42,583 bases of DNA. Source: an uncultured Alphaproteobacteria bacterium. Lineage in GTDB: Bacteria; Pseudomonadota; Alphaproteobacteria; HIMB59. Below are positions 25,128-32,929 of this stretch, piece after piece. The translations under genes and the position numbers were made by a program. A model generated the notes under the pieces. That model did not search any database. It had not been told where the DNA came from and saw only the letters and a program-made list of their open reading frames with translations. Position 1 is the stretch's first letter. Each line of letters starts with the position of its first letter. The stretch spans positions 1 through 42,583 of the forward strand of contig CABZOW010000008.1 of assembly GCA_902527525.1 (NCBI GenBank), in the 5' to 3' direction.

Positions 25128-26013
25128 TTTTAAAATTGTATTTTGCATACATTAATTGAAATATAACTATTGGAAAAACTAAAATTACAATTCCTGACAT
25201 TGCAAGTGCACTAGCAACTGGCCAATCTCTATTAACAAAAAATTCATCCCAAATTATTTTTCCAAAATAAAGTTTATCACTGCCCCCTAGCATCTCTGGA
25301 ATTACAAATTCTCCAACCACTGGTATAAAAACTAACATACTGCCTGCAATGATACCTGGTAATGATAAAGGTAGGATAACTTTTAAAAATGTATTTAAAG
25401 GCTTTGCTCCTAAGTCATTGGCTGCATCAATCAAGTTTAAATCAAACTTAACTAAATATCCATATAATGGCAAAATCATGAATGGTAGATACGTGTAAAC
25501 TACTCCTAAGATTACTGCATAGTGGTTATGTAGCATTGATATAGGCTCAGTTAAAAAACCTAAATGTATGAGAATAGAATTTATAATACCAGAACCTTGT
25601 AACAAAACTTTCCAAGCATATACTCTTAAAAGAAATGAAGTCCAAAAGGGTATAATAAGCAAAACTAAAAGAATGATCCTTATATTTGCCTGAGATTTAG
25701 CGACATAAAAAGCTATCGGATAGCCAATTACTAAACATAATATTGTTGATGTGAAAGCTAAGGACAATGAATTTAAGTAAGATCTGATATAAAAAGGATC
25801 TGAAAAAATAAAAAGGTAATTACTAAGTGTTGAGTCAAATTTAAATCCTTCTTCAGATAAGGAAAAAAGATCTCTATAAGGTGGCATGCCCCATTCAGAT
25901 ACAGATATTGAAATTTTAAAAATTAAAGCTAAGGGGATAAAAAAGAATAAAACTAGCCAAAAATATGGAGTAAACACAAACCAAAAATTTTGTTTTTTTA
26001 AGTACCTAATCAT
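25120..26013 (-). CDS. potH: Putrescine ABC transporter permease PotH-like
   Basis: The second permease of the importer, about 297 residues from the preferred ATG at 26013 (a longer frame reaches 26061 but would run 56 bases into potG). Visible features are six hydrophobic segments beginning FWFVFTPYFWLVLFFFIPLA, a periplasmic loop with EWGMPPYRDLF, and the EAA motif DAANDLGAKPLNTFLKVILPLSLPG. The preferred start overlaps the potG stop by eight bases (ATGATTAG). The order potF-potG-potH-potI is that of the E. coli putrescine importer. Confidence 0.92.
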   Translation of the reverse strand: MIRYLKKQNFWFVFTPYFWLVLFFFIPLALIFKISISVSEWGMPPYRDLFSLSEEGFKFDSTLSNYLFIFSDPFYIRSYLNSLSLAFTSTILCLVIGYPIAFYVAKSQANIRIILLVLLIIPFWTSFLLRVYAWKVLLQGSGIINSILIHLGFLTEPISMLHNHYAVILGVVYTYLPFMILPLYGYLVKFDLNLIDAANDLGAKPLNTFLKVILPLSLPGIIAGSMLVFIPVVGEFVIPEMLGGSDKLYFGKIIWDEFFVNRDWPVASALAMSGIVILVFPIVIFQLMYAKYNFKNE

Positions 26014-27064
26014 TAAACAAAAATATTGATGAATCATTAAATTTAAATTCAACTTTATCATCCCACTTAATTTGTAGATTATCTGAAACTAAACTATTTT
26101 GCATAAATGAGTAAAATTGAATTCCATTTACTTCAATCAAGTATTTAGTATAACTACCTAAATAAGCTACCTCTTTTACAATACCAACATTTGAGTTATC
26201 AGATTGATTTTCAATTTTTTTAATATTAATTTTTTCAGGCCTTATTAAACATTTATTAAAATTTTTATTATTATTAATATCTTTAATTTCGTAGTTTAAC
26301 TCTTTTATAATTACTTGATTATTTTTGTTTAGAATATGAAATATATTTGCTGTACCTATAAAATTTGCAATATAGTTATTCTTAGGTTTTTCATAAATTT
26401 CAACAGGATTTCCAACTTGAAGAATATTACCATTTTGCATAATAGCCATTCTGTCAGATAATGAAATTGCCTCTTCCTGATCGTGGGTAACAATAATAAA
26501 TGTAATTCCTAATTTGTTCTGCAGATTGACTAGTTCAAATTGTGTTTGTATTCTTAATTGTTTGTCTAGTGCAGCAAGAGGTTCATCCAATAAAAGTAAT
26601 TTTGGTTTTTTGACTAAGCATCTAGCTAAAGCAACACGTTGTTGTTGGCCACCAGATATTTCATTTACTTTTCTTTCCTCAAGGCCATTTAACTCTAATA
26701 AATTTAAAATTTCATTGACACGATTATTGATTTCTTGCTTTGGAATACTTTCCTCTTTTAGTCCAAACTTGATGTTATTAGTTACATTAAGATGAGGGAA
26801 TAAGGCATAATTTTGAAACATTATATTTAGTGGTCTTATGTATGGAGGAAGGTTAGTTATATCATTTCCTTCAAGTAATATTTTTCCCTGATCGGGTTTT
26901 TCAAAACCAGCAATAATTCTCAAAAGGGTGGATTTTCCACAACCTGATGAACCAAGCAGACTAAATATTTCAGATTTTTCTATTTTGAGGTTAACTTTAT
27001 CTAATGCCAAGATATTTCGAAATCTTTTAGTTACATTTATTATTTCTAAGAAAGAATTTGACAT
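26006..27064 (-). CDS. potG: Putrescine ABC transporter ATP-binding protein PotG-like
   Basis: Cytoplasmic ATPase of the importer, 352 residues. Walker A is GSSGCGKST (38-46), the Q-loop FQNYALFPH (near 83-91), the ABC signature SGGQQQR (137-143), Walker B LLLLDEP (156-162) and the switch His in IVTHDQEEA. A C-terminal TOBE-type regulatory domain begins near residue 235 and includes CLIRPEKINI. The ATG at 27064 lies 10 bases after a perfect 16-bp hairpin that separates it from potF, and no Shine-Dalgarno sequence is visible. Expression may therefore be lower than that of potF. Confidence 0.94.
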   Translation of the reverse strand: MSNSFLEIINVTKRFRNILALDKVNLKIEKSEIFSLLGSSGCGKSTLLRIIAGFEKPDQGKILLEGNDITNLPPYIRPLNIMFQNYALFPHLNVTNNIKFGLKEESIPKQEINNRVNEILNLLELNGLEERKVNEISGGQQQRVALARCLVKKPKLLLLDEPLAALDKQLRIQTQFELVNLQNKLGITFIIVTHDQEEAISLSDRMAIMQNGNILQVGNPVEIYEKPKNNYIANFIGTANIFHILNKNNQVIIKELNYEIKDINNNKNFNKCLIRPEKINIKKIENQSDNSNVGIVKEVAYLGSYTKYLIEVNGIQFYSFMQNSLVSDNLQIKWDDKVEFKFNDSSIFLFND

Positions 27065-27074
27065 GAAAAGTTAG

Positions 27075-27110
27075 TTTAAGGTGCAACTTGACACCAAGTT
27101 GCACCTTAAA
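27075..27110 (-). terminator. Perfect hairpin between potF and potG
   Basis: The arms TTTAAGGTGCAACTTG (27075-27090) and CAAGTTGCACCTTAAA (27095-27110) are exact reverse complements, giving a 16-bp stem with a four-base loop. On the minus-strand transcript it begins six bases after the potF stop and ends 10 bases before the potG ATG. The following sequence has only a short U run (CTAACTTTTC). It may act as a partial terminator or as a 3' RNA-stabilising stem that keeps potF mRNA more abundant than potGHI. Which role applies is inference. Confidence 0.75.
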
Positions 27111-27116
27111 ATTAAT

Positions 27117-28184
27117 TTATTGAGTAGCTTTAAAGCTATTAAATACCCTTGAAGATATTCTGGACTTTTGAGGTGAGTCTGCTGTATCTGCAAATAGTTT
27201 AGTTAAAGTTTCCTCTGTTGGATAAATTGCTGGATCTGAGAGAATTTCAGGGTCTATCAGTCCTTCGGTTGTGTTGGCTACTAGATTAGGATTGGAGTAC
27301 CAAACATAATTAGTAATTTCAGCAACAACTTCTGGTCTTAAAATATAGTCAATGAATTTATGAGCATTTTCTACATTTTTAGCATCTGCAGGTATTCCCA
27401 TCATATCAAACCAAATAACTGTCCCCTCGTTAGGAATTGAATACCAAACTTCTTCAATTTCTTCGTATGCTGCTATGAAAACATCACCTGACCAACCAAT
27501 TGCTAAACATATTTCACCGTTGGCTAAATCATCTATATATTGAGATGAGTCAAAATACTTAATATATGGTCTAATTTGATTTAATAAATCTAAAGCTTCT
27601 TGATTAGCTTTAGTATTTTCTGTATTTGGATCATGACCTAGATAATTTAGTGCAATTTCTACAATCTCACTTGGTGCATCTAAAAAAGCAACACCGCAGT
27701 CCTCATATTTAGAAATTTCATTTACATCAAATATGATATCCCAGGACTCAACATCTCCACCTCTTTCTTCAACAGCAGCCACGTTATAACCAATACCAGT
27801 TGTTCCATACATATAGTTTACAGAATAATCACCACCGGGGTCGTGAGCATCTGTTTTTTCTAAAACACTTGGATCTAAATTTTTAAGGTTTGGAATCATA
27901 CTTTTATCTAGTTTTTGAAAAACTCCTGCTTTAATCTGATTTTCCATAAAAGATCCTGAGGGAACGACCAAGTCATAGCCACTTCCTCCAGCTAAAAGCT
28001 TAGCTTCTAAAACTTCATTAGAGTCAAAAACATCGTAAGTTACATCAATACCAGTTTCTTCCTCAAAGTTTGCTATGGTATCTTCTGCTATATAATCTGA
28101 CCAATTATATATAAATAACTCTTCTTTAGCGCTTAAACTCATAGGAAGCATTAAGACTAAAAGAGTTGTTAGAAATTTATTCAT
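27117..28184 (-). CDS. potF: Putrescine-type periplasmic substrate-binding protein
   Basis: Periplasmic receptor of the importer, 355 residues from ATG 28184. The signal peptide is NKFLTTLLVLMLPMSLSA, cleaved before KEE. Residues matching the E. coli PotF ligand pocket are visible: NWSDY at the mature N-terminus, VPSGSF, the IGWSGD and IWFDMMG segments and YVWYSNP near the C-terminus, so a diamine ligand is plausible. A longer frame starts at 28202, but a strong AGGAGAGG sits four bases before 28184, inside that extension, which decides the start. It lies 51 bases after the aguB stop on the same strand and is followed by a hairpin before potG. Confidence 0.93.
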   Translation of the reverse strand: MNKFLTTLLVLMLPMSLSAKEELFIYNWSDYIAEDTIANFEEETGIDVTYDVFDSNEVLEAKLLAGGSGYDLVVPSGSFMENQIKAGVFQKLDKSMIPNLKNLDPSVLEKTDAHDPGGDYSVNYMYGTTGIGYNVAAVEERGGDVESWDIIFDVNEISKYEDCGVAFLDAPSEIVEIALNYLGHDPNTENTKANQEALDLLNQIRPYIKYFDSSQYIDDLANGEICLAIGWSGDVFIAAYEEIEEVWYSIPNEGTVIWFDMMGIPADAKNVENAHKFIDYILRPEVVAEITNYVWYSNPNLVANTTEGLIDPEILSDPAIYPTEETLTKLFADTADSPQKSRISSRVFNSFKATQ

Positions 28185-28188
28185 ATTA

Positions 28189-28196
28189 CCTCTCCT
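28189..28196 (-). promoter_or_regulatory. Strong Shine-Dalgarno of potF
   Basis: On the minus strand AGGAGAGG is followed by TAAT and the ATG at 28184. It is among the clearest ribosome binding sites in the window, where most genes start by overlap with the preceding stop. It excludes the upstream ATG at 28202 and fits the high expression expected of a substrate-binding protein. Confidence 0.8.
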
Positions 28197-28235
28197 CTTC
28201 ATTTAAGTAGTTATAAAATAATATGATAGTTTTAA

Positions 28236-29093
28236 TTAAAAATCACAAATATTTTTGTACAAGTCTGGTCTTCGATCTCTAAAATTACCCCAAGATTGGC
28301 GATATTTAGTTATCTCAGAAAAATTAAAATTTTTAAATACAAAACCTTCCTCTTCTTTATTCATTTCAATTTCAATATTACCTAAATGATTAGCGATAAA
28401 AGAACTGCCATAAAAGGTGACAGAAATTGAACCCTCTACCTCTGTACCAATCCTATTAGATGCAATAACAGGGATTTGATTTGCAGCTGCGTGTCCCCTC
28501 ATAACATTTTGCCAATGATCTTTTGAGTCTAATAAAGGGTCCTGAGGTTCAGAACCAATTGCAGTAGGAAATAATAAAATATCTGCACCAGATAAAGTCA
28601 TTGACCTAGCACACTCTGGAAACCATTGATCCCAACATATTCCACATCCAATATTTCCAAAATTAGTTTTAAAAACCTTAAAACCTGTATCTCCAGGTTC
28701 AAAGTAAAATTTTTCATTGTATCCAGGTCCTTCTGGTATATGAGACTTACGGTAAAGCTCACTTAATCTTCCATCGGAGTTAATTACGACCAAAGAATTA
28801 TAAAAACTTTTATCTTTTTTCTCAAAGAAACTTAATGGTATTACCATATTTTTGGATTTGCAAAAATTTGAAAATGTTTCAAATAATTTATTATTTGGAA
28901 ATTCAATAGCATATTCGAAAAACTTTTCATCTTTTGTTGAACAAAAATACTCACTTTGAAATAACTCCTGTAGTAGAAGAATATTAACTTTTTGTTTTGA
29001 TGCCTCACCAGCCAAATAAAGTGCTTTATTGATATTAGCTTCTTTGTCTTCTTTTATTGACTGAAATTGGGATACTGCAACGTTTACATTCAT
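28236..29093 (-). CDS. aguB: N-carbamoylputrescine amidase
   Basis: Nitrilase-superfamily hydrolase converting N-carbamoylputrescine to putrescine, CO2 and ammonia. It is 285 residues, typical length. The Glu-Lys-Cys triad can be placed: E43 in LLQELFQSEYF, K116 in LYRKSHIPEGPGY and C153 in GICWDQWFPE. QELFQSEYFC and the HIPEGPGYNEKFYF stretch are characteristic of AguB rather than other nitrilases. The ATG overlaps the aguA stop (ATGA), so the two enzymes of the agmatine route are translationally coupled; potF follows on the same strand. Confidence 0.94.
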   Translation of the reverse strand: MNVNVAVSQFQSIKEDKEANINKALYLAGEASKQKVNILLLQELFQSEYFCSTKDEKFFEYAIEFPNNKLFETFSNFCKSKNMVIPLSFFEKKDKSFYNSLVVINSDGRLSELYRKSHIPEGPGYNEKFYFEPGDTGFKVFKTNFGNIGCGICWDQWFPECARSMTLSGADILLFPTAIGSEPQDPLLDSKDHWQNVMRGHAAANQIPVIASNRIGTEVEGSISVTFYGSSFIANHLGNIEIEMNKEEEGFVFKNFNFSEITKYRQSWGNFRDRRPDLYKNICDF

Positions 29094-30073
29094 AATTTTG
29101 GAACATTCATGGTAATGCAGTGTAAATTACCACCACCGTAATTAATATTTGCCGACTCTATCATTTCAATTTTTTTGTTATTAAATAATGATTTAAAGAT
29201 ATCATAGACCTCCTCATCTTCTTTTACATTAAATTTTGGAATGAATATTGTATTTTTTGTAGAATAGAAATTTATATATGATGCTACTAGTTTTTTATTA
29301 TGTATAATCTTTTTCGAAGGCAGTGGTATCTCAATAATTTTTAAATTATTTACTGTCAATGATAACTTACTATTTAAAATCAAGTTAGCTTCAGATAGAG
29401 ATTTATAATCAAATGTCGTTTGGTCATTACTTTTTGCAATAAGATATCTCTGATCACCTATTGGACAAAAAATATTATCTATATGGCCATCAGTGTCATC
29501 ACCCTCTAACCCCGTTGGAAGCCAGATTATTGAGTTCAAATCAAATAATGTTGTGAGTTTTTCCTCAATAATATTTTTTTTAGGGTTGGATCTATTTGGA
29601 TTCAAAAGCACGCTTTCAGTTGTAAATAAATTACCATCTTCATCATAAGTTATTGCGCCACCCTCTAATGTTAAATCAATTTTTTTAATTGGGAGCTTTA
29701 ATTGACTTGAAATAAATTCTGATAACTTATTATCATTTTCATAATTAGGGTACTTACCATAACCATTAAAATTAAAGGAGTAACTCTCTAATCTTCCATT
29801 ATTTTTTAAAAAAATCGGTGCAATATCTCTCATCCAAGAGTCATCTAAATTGGTTTGAGTAATATTAATTTTTGAATTTGATAAAAGTTGTAGGCATTCC
29901 TTGAAGTCAGAAGAATTACAATAAATTTCAACTTGTTCATCATCTGAAATTTGATTTGCAAAATTAGCTATTTCTAACCTAGCATCTTCAATTACAGACC
30001 CGTATAAATCTTTATTACATGGCCAAGCAATAAGGCACTTCTCATGGTCCTTCCACTCAGGAATTAATTTCAT
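29090..30073 (-). CDS. aguA: Agmatine deiminase
   Basis: Hydrolyses agmatine to N-carbamoylputrescine and ammonia. It is 327 residues, somewhat shorter than the roughly 370 of the Pseudomonas and plant enzymes. The guanidine-modifying fold is shown by WMRDIAPIFL near residues 83-92, LEGGAITYDEDGNLFTTES, GDDTDGHIDN with the catalytic His, and the C-terminal YGGGNLHCITMN with nucleophile C319. The ATG at 30073 leads a minus-strand run aguA-aguB-potF-potG-potH-potI. It is divergent from the saccharopine gene at 30122. Confidence 0.94.
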   Translation of the reverse strand: MKLIPEWKDHEKCLIAWPCNKDLYGSVIEDARLEIANFANQISDDEQVEIYCNSSDFKECLQLLSNSKINITQTNLDDSWMRDIAPIFLKNNGRLESYSFNFNGYGKYPNYENDNKLSEFISSQLKLPIKKIDLTLEGGAITYDEDGNLFTTESVLLNPNRSNPKKNIIEEKLTTLFDLNSIIWLPTGLEGDDTDGHIDNIFCPIGDQRYLIAKSNDQTTFDYKSLSEANLILNSKLSLTVNNLKIIEIPLPSKKIIHNKKLVASYINFYSTKNTIFIPKFNVKEDEEVYDIFKSLFNNKKIEMIESANINYGGGNLHCITMNVPKL

Positions 30074-30121
30074 CTTGTAATTTTATACAAATTTAACCAG
30101 AATTATTCTAAATTCTTAAAA
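30074..30121. promoter_or_regulatory. Divergent promoter region aguA / saccharopine genes
   Basis: A 48-base AT-rich gap between divergent runs. On the minus strand TATAAA (30082-30087) could be a -10 box for aguA, which would give an almost leaderless transcript. No good -35 partner, operator palindrome or riboswitch-sized leader is present. Confidence 0.3.
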
Positions 30122-31234
30122 ATGATCTTTAATAAAATTCATTGGCTTGGTATTGGCTTATCTTCTCCACCAGGGGTATTATATCTTCATGAAAAAGGAC
30201 ATGATCTAGAGGTATGGAATCGATCTGTTAATAAAGCCAGTAAACTTTTAAATAATAGATTAACAATTAATCATCTTAACTTTGGTGATTTAAAAAAAAA
30301 TTTGAAAGCTAACGACATTATAGTTTCAATGTTACCAGCTAGCATGCACTATGATATCGCTAAACTTGCTATTTATAAGAAATGTCATTTGATCACATCT
30401 AGTTACTTTGATAACAAGTATGCTGAATTAGAGACTCAATTCATAAAAAATAATTGTCTTTTTTTAAATGAAACTGGATTAGACCCAGGTATAGATCATC
30501 TTTTATCACACAAACTATTTCATCAATTTAAAAAAAATATTTCACCAACAAAAGTTGATGAAATATCAATATTAAGTATGTGTGGTGGATTCCCTCATAT
30601 TCCTAATAAGTTTAAGTATAAGTTTAGTTGGTCCCCACTTGGTGTTTTAAGAGCATTGAATACACCTTGTAAATTTATAAAAAATTATAAAGAAGAAACA
30701 TCAGATAAAGCATTTAGACAAATATCTAAAATGAATTTTAATGGAGAGGAATTTGAAATTTACCCAAATAGGGACTCTACCCCGTATTTAGAGGAGTATT
30801 TATCAAAAGTGTATATTGATAAAGTTAAAAACTTTCAAAGAGGTACTATTAGATTAAAAGGATGGTCTAAAGAATGGAATAAAATTTTTTTGAAATTAGA
30901 TGAAAACTCTAATTTAGAAAAAATATCCTCAGAGCTGTGGGACAAAAATAAATATCAAACTGATGAAAAAGATAGAATTCTTCTATTTGTTAGATTTTTT
31001 GCAAAATATCAAAATAAAATAGTTTACGATAAAACACTTTATATTGATGAGTCGAGAAATATAGAAAACTCTGCTATGTCTCAATGTGTATCTTTAACAA
31101 TGGTGTCTGTAATAGAGTGTTTAATCAAAAATAATACAAAACCAGGCATTAGTAGAATATTTAATGAAATAAACAGGGTTGATTTTATTTTAGATAAACT
31201 AAATAACTTTGGTATTAAAATAAAAGAAACATGA
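30122..31234 (+). CDS. Saccharopine dehydrogenase-family protein (glutamate-forming type)
   Basis: A 370-residue Rossmann-fold oxidoreductase related to saccharopine reductase, i.e. saccharopine dehydrogenase (L-glutamate-forming). Visible features are a nucleotide-binding start with an unusual glycine motif (WLGIGLSSPPGVLYLHEKG), VWNRS as the ribose-binding segment, IIVSMLPASMHYDIAKLAI, LNETGLDPGIDHLLSH near residues 117-132 and CGGFPHIPNK in the substrate domain. It overlaps the next gene, a lysine-forming type saccharopine dehydrogenase, by four bases, so the pair probably equals the bifunctional LKR/SDH of plants and animals split in two. Carboxynorspermidine synthase is a related alternative but fits the partner gene less well. 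Confidence 0.82.
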   Translation: MIFNKIHWLGIGLSSPPGVLYLHEKGHDLEVWNRSVNKASKLLNNRLTINHLNFGDLKKNLKANDIIVSMLPASMHYDIAKLAIYKKCHLITSSYFDNKYAELETQFIKNNCLFLNETGLDPGIDHLLSHKLFHQFKKNISPTKVDEISILSMCGGFPHIPNKFKYKFSWSPLGVLRALNTPCKFIKNYKEETSDKAFRQISKMNFNGEEFEIYPNRDSTPYLEEYLSKVYIDKVKNFQRGTIRLKGWSKEWNKIFLKLDENSNLEKISSELWDKNKYQTDEKDRILLFVRFFAKYQNKIVYDKTLYIDESRNIENSAMSQCVSLTMVSVIECLIKNNTKPGISRIFNEINRVDFILDKLNNFGIKIKET

Positions 31235-32334
31235 ATATTTGCATACTTAAAGAGTCGAGGAAGAATGAATTTAGAGTGCCCTTAGTGCCTAAAGATATTG
31301 AGGAACTCATAAAGAATAATTCTAAATTAAAATTCTTTATAGAACCCTCTAATCAAAGGGTAATAAAAGATAGACAATATTTTTCTGTTGGTTGTAAAAA
31401 ATTTAATTCACAAAAGATTGATTTATTTTTATCAATCAAAGAGATTAATTTATCTACAATAAAAAAAAATCAAAATTACATGATGTTTTCTCACACAATT
31501 AAAGGCCAAAAATATAATATGCCATTGCTAAAGAAAATACTCAAAAATAATTGCTCACTAATTGACTATGAGCTTTTAAGAAATGCTAATGGTTTAAGAA
31601 GCATAGGCTTTGGTTGGCATGCTGGAATTATGGGTGCCTATCTAACCCTTAGTAAATTTTTGAAAATAAAAAAAAACAAAAATGTAATCCTAACGATAAA
31701 TGAAATAATTAGGACTTTTAAAAATAAAGATTTAGGTAATACTAAAATTCTTATAACAGGTAATGGATTAGTATCAAAAGGAGCTCAATTTTTCCTTAAT
31801 AGGATTGGAATAAAACGAAATAAAAAAACTAATAAATCCTATTTTAATGTTTTAGAACCAAAAGATTACTATCAAAGAATTGATAGAAAATTTTCTGATA
31901 GAGATTTTATTCTTCGTAAAGGTTGTTATAGATCGAATTTTAAGCATTATATTGGAAAATACGATATTTTGATTTGTTGCCATTATTGGGATGAGAAATT
32001 TCCAAAACTATTTACTAGTAAAGACATAGACAATGGTTTTTTCAAAATCATAGGAGATATAACATGTGATATCAATGGATCTATTCCAACGACAATAAAA
32101 ACAACCTCTTTGAAGTCTCCTTACTATAAATACAAGGGAGTGGATGTTATGGCAGTAGACAACCTACCTAGTGCCTTACCTTTAGAGTCATCTACTTATT
32201 TTAGTAATAAATTAAAAAAACAATTACCAAAAATTTTAAATTCGATAAATAACGATAGTGTAGAGAGTTACTTTATATCTAAAAAAGGGTTTTTAAATTA
32301 TCGTTATTTGAATTTAATTGACTACCTAATTTAA
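31231..32334 (+). CDS. Saccharopine dehydrogenase (lysine-forming type) / lysine-ketoglutarate reductase
   Basis: A 367-residue enzyme of the AlaDH/PNT fold resembling yeast Lys1. In a catabolic setting it would join lysine and 2-oxoglutarate to saccharopine. Visible features are the N-terminal LKESRKNEFRVPLVP, a candidate catalytic Lys in LSIKEIN (K70) and His in MMFSHTIKGQ (H88), IDYELLRNANG, GFGWHAGIMGAY, the nucleotide-binding ILITGNGLVSKGAQFF and DNLPSALPLESSTYFS. The ATG overlaps the previous stop (ATGA). Its 3' end overlaps the convergent LysE-type gene by nine bases. Direction of flux is inference; no other lysine biosynthesis (AAA) genes are present here. Confidence 0.84.
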   Translation: MNICILKESRKNEFRVPLVPKDIEELIKNNSKLKFFIEPSNQRVIKDRQYFSVGCKKFNSQKIDLFLSIKEINLSTIKKNQNYMMFSHTIKGQKYNMPLLKKILKNNCSLIDYELLRNANGLRSIGFGWHAGIMGAYLTLSKFLKIKKNKNVILTINEIIRTFKNKDLGNTKILITGNGLVSKGAQFFLNRIGIKRNKKTNKSYFNVLEPKDYYQRIDRKFSDRDFILRKGCYRSNFKHYIGKYDILICCHYWDEKFPKLFTSKDIDNGFFKIIGDITCDINGSIPTTIKTTSLKSPYYKYKGVDVMAVDNLPSALPLESSTYFSNKLKKQLPKILNSINNDSVESYFISKKGFLNYRYLNLIDYLI

Positions 32335-32925
32335 AATTAAATAAATACCAGTTGAAATAAGTAATATAGCAAAAAAGTATTCAAATATTTTTTTTAATAA
32401 AGTATTTGATATAAGATTTTTAATTAAGCTTCCAAATAAAGCCCACAAACTGATACAGGGAAAACTTACTAACGAAGACATTAAACCTGTAAATATAACT
32501 GCAACCCATAATTCTTCCTCTAGTGGCATAAAGCCAGATGCAACAGTTATAGCTATCGTCCATGCTTTTGGATTAATCCACTGAAATAAAGCTGCTTCAT
32601 ATATTTTTAAAGGTCTTCCATTTTCTTTTTTATATTCCTTAATTGAACCAATCATTTTATAAGCTAAATAAATGAGATAAAAGAAACACATCCATTTTAA
32701 AACAATTTGAAACTGGGGGTTTTGAATTAAAATAAAACCTAATCCTGTACAAATTAAAGAAACTTGCAATGCATGACCAAGAGATATGCCAGATATGTGT
32801 GGTAAAGATCTTTTAAAACCAAATTTCAGACCTGAAATTGTAAGCATGGCATTATTCGGCCCAGGGGTTATAAACATTACTGTGTAGTAAGATACAATTG
32901 CAATGATTAATGCTACGTCGATCAA
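32326..32925 (-). CDS. LysE-family transporter
   Basis: A 199-residue inner-membrane protein with about six hydrophobic segments, of the LysE/RhtB amino-acid exporter family. The N-terminal signature FITPGPNNAMLTISGLKFGFKRS and GISLGHALQ are typical, followed by WINPKAW near residue 115. The substrate is unknown; position next to lysine-catabolic genes is suggestive only. The start is a TTG at 32925, four bases after the gpmA stop; the nearest internal ATG would cut into the first membrane helix. Cotranscription with gpmA is likely. Confidence 0.88.
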   Translation of the reverse strand: MIDVALIIAIVSYYTVMFITPGPNNAMLTISGLKFGFKRSLPHISGISLGHALQVSLICTGLGFILIQNPQFQIVLKWMCFFYLIYLAYKMIGSIKEYKKENGRPLKIYEAALFQWINPKAWTIAITVASGFMPLEEELWVAVIFTGLMSSLVSFPCISLWALFGSLIKNLISNTLLKKIFEYFFAILLISTGIYLILN

Positions 32926-32929
32926 ATAG

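Noticed and set aside
26014..26061. N-terminal extension of PotH to 26061
   Set aside because: It would overlap potG by 56 bases and adds residues unlike the family; ATG 26013 begins the typical PotH N-terminus.
30074..30121. A lysine riboswitch ahead of the saccharopine genes
   Set aside because: The leader is only 48 bases and lacks paired elements; a lysine riboswitch needs well over 150 bases.
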